DNA of 64,000 nucleotides from Roseibium algicola. Lineage in GTDB: Bacteria; Pseudomonadota; Alphaproteobacteria; Rhizobiales; Stappiaceae. The first letter of the stretch is position 1. The number at the start of each line of letters is the position of its first letter. The notes below the pieces were generated by a model that made no database searches, was not told the origin of the DNA, and worked only from the letters and a program-made list of their open reading frames with translations. The translations under genes were made by a program, and so were the position numbers. The stretch spans positions 3,873,001 through 3,937,000 of the forward strand of contig NZ_CP019630.1 in NCBI RefSeq assembly GCF_001999245.1, given 5' to 3'. Shown here one piece after another: positions 58,844 to 64,000 of this stretch.

Positions 58844-59698
58844 CTATTGGACCGGGAAGATGACGTTGGTCTGTCCGGTGCCGGAACTGGGGAAATAGTC
58901 GGTCACGACCTCGCATTCGGCGGTGTAGCTGTCCCAGCCGAGCGCGCCATAGAGCATGGCGGTGTCGTGCATGGAGCCTTCGCCGCAGCAATGGTCGGCA
59001 TATTCCGGCAGCATCTTCAGGAAGGTGGCATGATCGCCCCTTTGCCACATGTCGAGGACATGCAGATCGACCTGCCGGTTGAACTCGGATGAGATGGTGA
59101 AAGTGCCGTTGTTGGCGGCGTAGTCCTTGTTGGCCCAGATCTTGTGAGACAGGGAGCCCGAGGCAAGCAGCAGCACCTTCTCGTCACTGGCTTCGACTGC
59201 CGCCCGGATCGCTTCGCCGACGATACGGCTCTCGTCATGGCCGTGCACCGTGCACCAGGCGGCGACCGAGACGACCTTCATGTCGTGTTCCCGGCTCATG
59301 AACCGCATCGGCACCAGCGTGCCGTATTCAAGTTCCAGGCTATCGAGATGATGGGCGAGCGTGAAAGCGCCGCGCTCGGTTGCCTCTCTTGCGATGGCGT
59401 CGCCCATCTCCGGGTTGCCCTCGTAGGCGTAAGGCAGGTTCTGGATGAAATGCGGAAATTCGTTCGAGGTGAACAGGCCTTCGAACCGCTTGTTGGCATT
59501 GATGTGAAAGCCTGCGTTGATCACCCAATGCGTGTCGCAGACGATCGCCGTCGTCGCGCCGAGCGCTTTTGCCCGGCGCGCGATTTCGTAATGACCGTTG
59601 ATAGCCGGCTGACGCTTGCCCTCCACAGGTCCGGGCTGTTCCGACATCAGCATGGTCGGCACATGCGTGACCTTGGCCGCGAGAACGATTTCTCCCAT
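58844..59698 (-). CDS. hpaD: 3,4-dihydroxyphenylacetate 2,3-dioxygenase, class III (LigB fold)
   Basis: A 284-residue enzyme, the same length as E. coli HpaD (283). Start MGEIVLAAKVTHVPTMLMSE with metal His12, VCDTHWVINAGFHINAN with His57, ELEYGTLVPMRFM, LLASGSLSH, MLPEYADHCCGEGSMHDTAM and FPSSGTGQTNVIFPV match the E. coli protein closely. It opens homoprotocatechuate between C2 and C3. It lies between hpaE and the VOC-type dioxygenase. Confidence 0.94.
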   Translation of the reverse strand: MGEIVLAAKVTHVPTMLMSEQPGPVEGKRQPAINGHYEIARRAKALGATTAIVCDTHWVINAGFHINANKRFEGLFTSNEFPHFIQNLPYAYEGNPEMGDAIAREATERGAFTLAHHLDSLELEYGTLVPMRFMSREHDMKVVSVAAWCTVHGHDESRIVGEAIRAAVEASDEKVLLLASGSLSHKIWANKDYAANNGTFTISSEFNRQVDLHVLDMWQRGDHATFLKMLPEYADHCCGEGSMHDTAMLYGALGWDSYTAECEVVTDYFPSSGTGQTNVIFPVQ

Positions 59699-59739
59699 AG
59701 TCTCCTCCCGTTACTGCGATCTTATGTCGTTCACATTCC

Positions 59740-61251
59740 TCACGCACCAAGGCGCGGGATGGCGTGCTGGCCGGTCGCAAAGCCGATGTGTTTCTGCTCC
59801 ATGTAGAATTCGAACGACCAGTCGCCGCCGTCGCGGCCGATGCCGCTGGCCTTGACGCCGCCGAAGGGGGTGGGCAGGTGGCGGACGTTTTCCGAGTTCA
59901 CCCAGATCATGCCCGCTTCCAGAGCGTTGGTGAACCTCAGCGCCCGCGTCAGGTCGTTGGTCCAGACGTAGCCGGTCAGGCCGTAGGGAATGTCATTGGC
60001 GATCCGAAGTGCTTCTTCTTCCGACCCGAAGCGGATGGAGGTCAGGACCGGGCCGAAGATTTCTTCCTGGGCGATCTTCATGGCGTTATTCGCGCCGGTG
60101 AAGAGGGTTGGGCGCACGAAGCAGCCTTCCGTCCCGACGCGGCTGCCGCCAGCGGCAATCGTTGCACCGTCCTGGCGGGCGATTTCGAAGTAGCCGGTCA
60201 CCTTGTCGAAATGGGTCTTGTGGATCAGCGGGCCGATTTCGGTCTTTGGGTCGAGGGGATGACCGACCTTGATGTTGTTCACCCGATCGATGAGCCTTGC
60301 CTCGAATTCCTCGGCAATCGTGTCCTGCACCAGAAGGCGCGAGGACGAGGTGCAGCGCTCTCCGTTGAGCGAATAGATCATGAAGATTGCCGCATCCAGC
60401 GCCCGGTCGAGATCGGCATCGTCGAAAACGATCACGGGGTTCTTGCCGCCGAGCTCGAAATGCACCCGTTTCAGGGTTTCCGCCCCCTGTCGCATGATCA
60501 TGGACCCGGTGCGGCTCTCGCCGACGAAGGCGATGGCCTTGATGTCAGGATGTTCTGTCAGGGCCTTGCCGGCTTCTTCGCCGAGGCCGTTGACAAGGTT
60601 CCAGACACCTTTCGGCAGGCCGGCTTCTTCTGCAATTTCCATCAGGATGCGTGCAGTGACTGGAGAAAATTCCGCCGGCTTGTGGACCACGGTGCAGCCT
60701 GCAGCGAGCGCCGGCGCGATCTTCCAGGTCGACAGCATGAAAGGCGTGTTCCAGGGCGTGATCACGCCGACCGGTCCGATCGGAAGACGGGTCGTGACGT
60801 TCATGAGGGTCGGTGATGGCAGGGCCTGACCGTCGCGGGCACCTGGCGCCTTGTCAGCGAAGAAGCGGAAGTTCTCGGCGCCGCGCAGGGCGGCCTTCGA
60901 CATGAAACGCAGGGCCTGACCGGTATCCCAGCATTCGCAAAAGGCGATTTCTTCGGCGCGGGCGACAATGCCGTCGGCAATCTTGTGAAGGATTTTCTTG
61001 CGCTCCGTCGCGGCCAAATCGCGCCATGCCGGAAAGGCCTCCTTGGCGGCCCTGGCTGCAGCGTCGATATCGGCAGCATCCCCCCTGGCAACCTTGCAGA
61101 TCAGGCTGTCGTCTACCGGGGAGGTGGTTTCGAATGTCGCGCCGGAGGCTGCGGGGCAGGCCTTGCCGCCGATCTGGTTCAGCACGCCGGTCTCCCGGAA
61201 CCTTGCGAGGTAGGTCTCAAGTTTTTCGATGTTGTTCTGAAGGTCAGACAT
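59740..61251 (-). CDS. hpaE: 5-carboxymethyl-2-hydroxymuconic-semialdehyde dehydrogenase
   Basis: A 503-residue aldehyde dehydrogenase. VGVITPWNTPFMLSTWKIAP, FVGESRTGS, catalytic Glu in HFELGGKNPVIVFDDAD and catalytic Cys in LNGERCTSSSRLLV are visible; the C-terminal PFGGVKASGIGRDGGDWSFE matches HpaE. It oxidises the ring-cleavage product with NAD. It follows hpaF by 3 bp. Confidence 0.95.
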   Translation of the reverse strand: MSDLQNNIEKLETYLARFRETGVLNQIGGKACPAASGATFETTSPVDDSLICKVARGDAADIDAAARAAKEAFPAWRDLAATERKKILHKIADGIVARAEEIAFCECWDTGQALRFMSKAALRGAENFRFFADKAPGARDGQALPSPTLMNVTTRLPIGPVGVITPWNTPFMLSTWKIAPALAAGCTVVHKPAEFSPVTARILMEIAEEAGLPKGVWNLVNGLGEEAGKALTEHPDIKAIAFVGESRTGSMIMRQGAETLKRVHFELGGKNPVIVFDDADLDRALDAAIFMIYSLNGERCTSSSRLLVQDTIAEEFEARLIDRVNNIKVGHPLDPKTEIGPLIHKTHFDKVTGYFEIARQDGATIAAGGSRVGTEGCFVRPTLFTGANNAMKIAQEEIFGPVLTSIRFGSEEEALRIANDIPYGLTGYVWTNDLTRALRFTNALEAGMIWVNSENVRHLPTPFGGVKASGIGRDGGDWSFEFYMEQKHIGFATGQHAIPRLGA

Positions 61252-61254
61252 GGG

Positions 61255-61641
61255 TCAGACAGTCCCCAAATGGTCGCGAATGGTGCCCGTCTTGGGCGAA
61301 AGGTCCGGGTCGATGTCGCGCATCTCAAGCGATAACGCGAGCGAACTGGTGGCCAGGACCGGTTCCAGGAAAGCCTTTGCGGCCTTGAACAGACGCTCCG
61401 CTGCGTCGCGCTTGACGTCGTCCGGCCGTCCGGCGCGAAGGCGTACGGAAATGTCGATGAAGGCATGTTTCGGGTTGCCGTCGGCGATTGCATAGTGGTC
61501 GCATCGTATGGCCCGCACCCGCAGACCGGGCATGGGAAGGGCATCGATGGTCGCGGCTTGCGCACGCAGATGCTCGCACAGGGCCTTTATGTCGGCCCGC
61601 TGTTCCAGGTTGGCGGAATATTCCAGCGATATGTGCGGCAT
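61255..61641 (-). CDS. hpaF: 5-carboxymethyl-2-hydroxymuconate isomerase
   Basis: A 128-residue tautomerase-superfamily protein. MPHISLEYSANLEQRADIKA puts the catalytic Pro next to the start Met; RCDHYAIADGNPKHAFIDIS is the CHMI signature. It is the first gene of the hpa operon, 10 bp below a 27-bp inverted repeat that may be the regulator's operator. Confidence 0.94.
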   Translation of the reverse strand: MPHISLEYSANLEQRADIKALCEHLRAQAATIDALPMPGLRVRAIRCDHYAIADGNPKHAFIDISVRLRAGRPDDVKRDAAERLFKAAKAFLEPVLATSSLALSLEMRDIDPDLSPKTGTIRDHLGTV

Positions 61642-61650
61642 GGGATTTCC

Positions 61651-61677
61651 TTAACAGTGCAATATTTGCTATGTTAA
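61651..61677. promoter_or_regulatory. Candidate HpaR operator upstream of hpaF
   Basis: TTAACA, 15 bases, TGTTAA: perfect 6-bp arms, with an inner near-dyad GCAATATTTGC. A second inverted repeat, ATATTT-N8-AAATAT (61662-61681), overlaps it. Place between divergent hpaF and hpaR fits a shared MarR operator. Confidence 0.55.
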
Positions 61678-61743
61678 ATATATGAGATCGAAACTGTCAA
61701 ACTTTTTGTGTCTAATAATCTGCCAATTCGCTATGGACCTTGC

Positions 61744-62196
61744 ATGATCGACGACACTGAACCCGCTGACGGCCCGGCGCTGCCGTCCACAAGACGCTCC
61801 ATCCCGATTGCGCTGATCCGGGCGCGCGAGAAGGTCATGGGCCCGATCCGCGAGATGCTCTCCGACTGCGGCATCACCGAACAGCAGTGGCGCATCCTGC
61901 GGGTGCTGGAAGAATTCGGTCCACAGGATGCCTCGACCCTGGCCGACCGCGCCTGCCTGCTGTTGCCCAGTCAGACCCGTATCGTTCAGACGCTTCTGGA
62001 AAAGGGGTTGGTGACCCGCCAGGCGGACGAGAAGGACAGGCGCAAGCAAACGGTGGCGATTACGCCGGCCGGACAGGCAATCATCGAGGAGAAGCTCGAT
62101 GACGCCAAGGCAATCGCGGCGCGCATAGAAGAGGTCATCGGCAAGGAGAAACTGACACAGCTGCTCGACATTCTGGAGGATTTCCAGAAGCTGTAA
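61744..62196 (+). CDS. hpaR: MarR-family regulator HpaR of homoprotocatechuate degradation
   Basis: A 150-residue regulator of HpaR length. RRSIPIALIRAREKVMGPIR and CGITEQQWRILRVLEEFGPQ align with E. coli HpaR; DRACLLLPSQTRIVQTLLEK is the recognition helix and DEKDRRKQTVAITPAGQAII the wing. It is divergent from the hpa operon. I chose the ATG at 61744; a GTG at 61708 would add 12 residues without better signals. Confidence 0.9.
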   Translation: MIDDTEPADGPALPSTRRSIPIALIRAREKVMGPIREMLSDCGITEQQWRILRVLEEFGPQDASTLADRACLLLPSQTRIVQTLLEKGLVTRQADEKDRRKQTVAITPAGQAIIEEKLDDAKAIAARIEEVIGKEKLTQLLDILEDFQKL

Positions 62197-62295
62197 GAGG
62201 CCTGGGGCTAAGTCTGGGGCTGAGCCGGATTTCGGATTGAGGTCGGTTTTCGCGCTGAAGGCTCGGCACCGGATGCCGGCTATGGGCCGGAAACG

Positions 62296-62339
62296 GCCCG
62301 GGCTCCCTTCAGCCTGTGTAGCTGGAAAGGAGCCCGGGC
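62296..62339. terminator. Bidirectional terminator-like hairpin between hpaR and the TPR-like gene
   Basis: GCCCGGGCTCC and GGAGCCCGGGC form a perfect 11-bp stem, with inner partial pairing (TTCAGC and GCTGGAA). It lies between two convergent genes; no strong T-run is seen. Confidence 0.6.
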
Positions 62340-62371
62340 TTCTGGTCTCGTGCGGGAAGAGACCAGTTGTT

Positions 62372-64000
62372 CTAGTTGTAGCGGTACATCTTCTTTTCGG
62401 AGAACCACTTGCCCTGGCGGGTTTCTGTCGTGGACCCCGCCTTGTCGGCTTCCGCGAAGAGCTTGTGCGCCTCTTTCGACCGGCCCGTGTGATACAGCGC
62501 CCAAGCCCGAAGCAGTTTTGCCTTGCGGCTTTCGCGCCCGCTCATTGCGTTTCTTTCAAGGTACGGCAGAGCGCCTGCATAGTCTCCGGTGCTGATCTCC
62601 TGTTCGGCAGAGCGCAGGTAGGAAGACCCGGAGGAGCGCGATCCGCCAGAGGAGCGGCTGCGTTCTTCGGAAGCGGACGCAAGCTGTGCGCCGCCGAGGG
62701 TCTTGATCGCGGGGAACTTGGTTGACCATTGCGCGATCAACTGTCGTTCGCGGGCTTTCTGCTTCTTGCGCTGAGCAACCACGATCTGGCCGACGGCCGC
62801 GGATTCGTTCGGCTGGAACTCCATCGACTTGGCAAACCAGATTTCAGCTTCATCGAGTTCAAGCATGTTGTAGAAGTGCCAGCCGAACACCTGGGCGGCA
62901 ATCGGCGATTGCGCATCCTGGACGACGTTCGCAAATCTCGACAGGCGCTTGAAATCCATCTCGGTGCCGTAGCCTTCCAGAAGCTGGATCGAAACGACTT
63001 CCAGATATGCCTTGAGGATGAGCGGATCCTTGCGCCGGTTCTTGTAGGCAAGTTCCTCGGCTTCCTCGTATTCGCCATCTTCCTTCATGGAGACGACCAT
63101 GCCTTCGATGGCCTTTGGCGAGGGGCGAAGCTTGTAGGCTGTCTGGAACCATTTGGTGGCGGTCTTGAACTCTTCGCGGGAATAGTAATACCAGCCAAGA
63201 AGTTCGGCATCGTTCGGGTTCTGGAGTTTTGCAGCCGAATTGGCGAGTGCGTCCAGATCCGATTTGTCGACCAGCATGGCGGGATCGGTGGCGCCTTCGC
63301 CAACTTCACCACGCAACAGGTCCAGGTAGATTTCGTTGAATTCCGAGCGACCGTCCAATCCGGTTCTGCCGTAGGCGACAAGCTGCTCCACCGCGTTGCG
63401 CGGCAGCACTTCGGCAGCCTTTTGCACGGTGGCCTTGCGCTCGTCCTCATTGGCGCAGTTGGCAAGGATGTACTTGTAGGCTTCGAGCGCCTTGACGTCC
63501 TGACCGGTCTCGTTGAGGGCCCTGGCTGTCCGCCAGATAATATCGATTTCCTGGCAGGTCAGAAGATCGGAGTTCTTCACCGCGATCTTGATGACCTCCT
63601 GGGCGTTGCCCAGTTCGGACGCTTGGATGAGGGTCTTTCGCGCTTCGGCATTGATGATCTGTCGGCGCAATTCGGCTGAAGGCTCATAGCCCGGGTAGAG
63701 ATTTATGTATTCCCGGATCTTGGCGTAGAGCTCCTGGGTCCGGCCGGTGGCGAAGAGATCCCAGAGCGGTTGTTCGTTCACCTCGATCCGGTTGCGGTCG
63801 TAGATGTTTTCCGGCGGTTGCCAGTCCGGATGAAGAGATTTCAGCCGCTTGATTTCCGCAGACACACGGCCGATCTCGCCATTTTGTGCGTAGTAGCGCA
63901 GGGCCGTTTCATCGACCTTGGCAGCCGCGGGGGCTGCGGGGGCGGCGGACTGTGCCGCCCCTGGCTGGGTGACCGAAAGCGCGAAAGGCGAAACATTGGC
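62372..64000 (-). CDS. TPR-like repeat protein, 5' end outside window
   Basis: The frame is open to the right edge (upstream codons include VDETALRYYAQNGEIGRVSA), so the start is missing; the GTG at 63865 is probably not the true start. At least 542 residues are seen. Repeated paired helices (LLGWYYYSREEFKTATKWFQ, AQVFGWHFYNMLELDEAEIW, AGALPYLERNAMSGRESRKA) show a tetratricopeptide or Sel1-like solenoid. A Ser/Arg/Gly-rich loop (about 90-105 from the C-terminus) interrupts it. An Ala/Pro-rich segment stands near the visible N-terminal end. I cannot name its partner or pathway. Confidence 0.8.
   Translation of the reverse strand, partial: ANVSPFALSVTQPGAAQSAAPAAPAAAKVDETALRYYAQNGEIGRVSAEIKRLKSLHPDWQPPENIYDRNRIEVNEQPLWDLFATGRTQELYAKIREYINLYPGYEPSAELRRQIINAEARKTLIQASELGNAQEVIKIAVKNSDLLTCQEIDIIWRTARALNETGQDVKALEAYKYILANCANEDERKATVQKAAEVLPRNAVEQLVAYGRTGLDGRSEFNEIYLDLLRGEVGEGATDPAMLVDKSDLDALANSAAKLQNPNDAELLGWYYYSREEFKTATKWFQTAYKLRPSPKAIEGMVVSMKEDGEYEEAEELAYKNRRKDPLILKAYLEVVSIQLLEGYGTEMDFKRLSRFANVVQDAQSPIAAQVFGWHFYNMLELDEAEIWFAKSMEFQPNESAAVGQIVVAQRKKQKARERQLIAQWSTKFPAIKTLGGAQLASASEERSRSSGGSRSSGSSYLRSAEQEISTGDYAGALPYLERNAMSGRESRKAKLLRAWALYHTGRSKEAHKLFAEADKAGSTTETRQGKWFSEKKMYRYN

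Noticed and set aside
1..64000. CRISPR arrays, tRNA or rRNA genes, insertion sequences, prophage
   Set aside because: I saw no regularly spaced direct repeats, no cloverleaf or CCA-type signals, no transposase or integrase and no phage structural gene. Weak tRNAs could be missed by eye.

Overview
The window looks like chromosomal DNA of a marine or host-associated alphaproteobacterium of the order Hyphomicrobiales. The Stappiaceae (Roseibium/Labrenzia type) fit best. The reasons are the PhyR-NepR-EcfG stress switch, several TRAP transporters, a lithotrophic sox cluster of alphaproteobacterial layout, high GC, and uronate and homoprotocatechuate catabolism side by side. The genus is inferred from gene content only. 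I saw no rRNA, tRNA, CRISPR array, transposase or prophage.

Layout. (1) 1-4.4 kb: a LysR regulator cut by the window edge, a DUF1445 (D-glutamate cyclase-like) enzyme and a TRAP transporter. (2) 4.5-18.9 kb: envelope and stress genes around the general stress response switch (ecfG, nepR, phyR), with PRC-barrel, PLDc_N, DUF1328, DUF2254, CsbD, Dps, DUF7218, DUF883 and AI-2E family genes. Eight sites match or nearly match the EcfG promoter (GGAAC, 16-17 nt, CGTT), so this is a physically clustered regulon. An HWE histidine kinase here carries an ethylene-receptor-like membrane domain with all seven residues linked to ethylene and copper binding in plant ETR1. A single-domain response regulator and a Crp/Fnr protein follow. 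(3) 19.2-32.3 kb: the thiosulfate oxidation cluster, dsrE-like, soxD-C-B-A-Z-Y-X-W-V on the minus strand and soxS-soxR on the plus strand, then two YeeE/YedE-type sulfur transporters flanking an exported metallo-beta-lactamase-fold enzyme. A perfect ATTC-N8-GAAT operator ties that last pair to the SoxR regulator. (4) 32.4-42.1 kb: seven exported proteins, namely three caspase-like cysteine peptidases, two ClpP-like serine peptidases and two OmpA-domain proteins. I know no described system with this composition, and it is the best candidate for an undescribed one. (5) 42.1-52.8 kb: uronate catabolism (uxuA, uxuB, kduD, kduI, kdgF, a TRAP transporter, uxaC, a GntR regulator, kdgK). (6) 52.9-53.9 kb: an L,D-transpeptidase and an intergenic inverted repeat. 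(7) 53.9-62.2 kb: the homoprotocatechuate meta-cleavage operon (hpaF, hpaE, two unrelated ring-cleavage dioxygenases, an aromatic amino acid decarboxylase, hpaG, hpaH, hpaI) with a divergent MarR regulator. (8) A TPR-like protein runs off the right edge.

How the parts work together. In region 2, PhyR when phosphorylated should bind NepR and free EcfG, which then transcribes nepR-ecfG and the neighbouring stress genes; the HWE kinase is a plausible input. In region 3, SoxAX, SoxYZ, SoxB and SoxCD oxidise thiosulfate in the periplasm, SoxV, SoxW and SoxS supply reductant, and SoxR senses persulfide. In region 5, unsaturated or free uronates are imported and converted to 2-keto-3-deoxygluconate and then KDPG. 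In region 7, homoprotocatechuate goes to pyruvate and succinate semialdehyde, and the decarboxylase suggests a feed from aromatic amino acids or amines.
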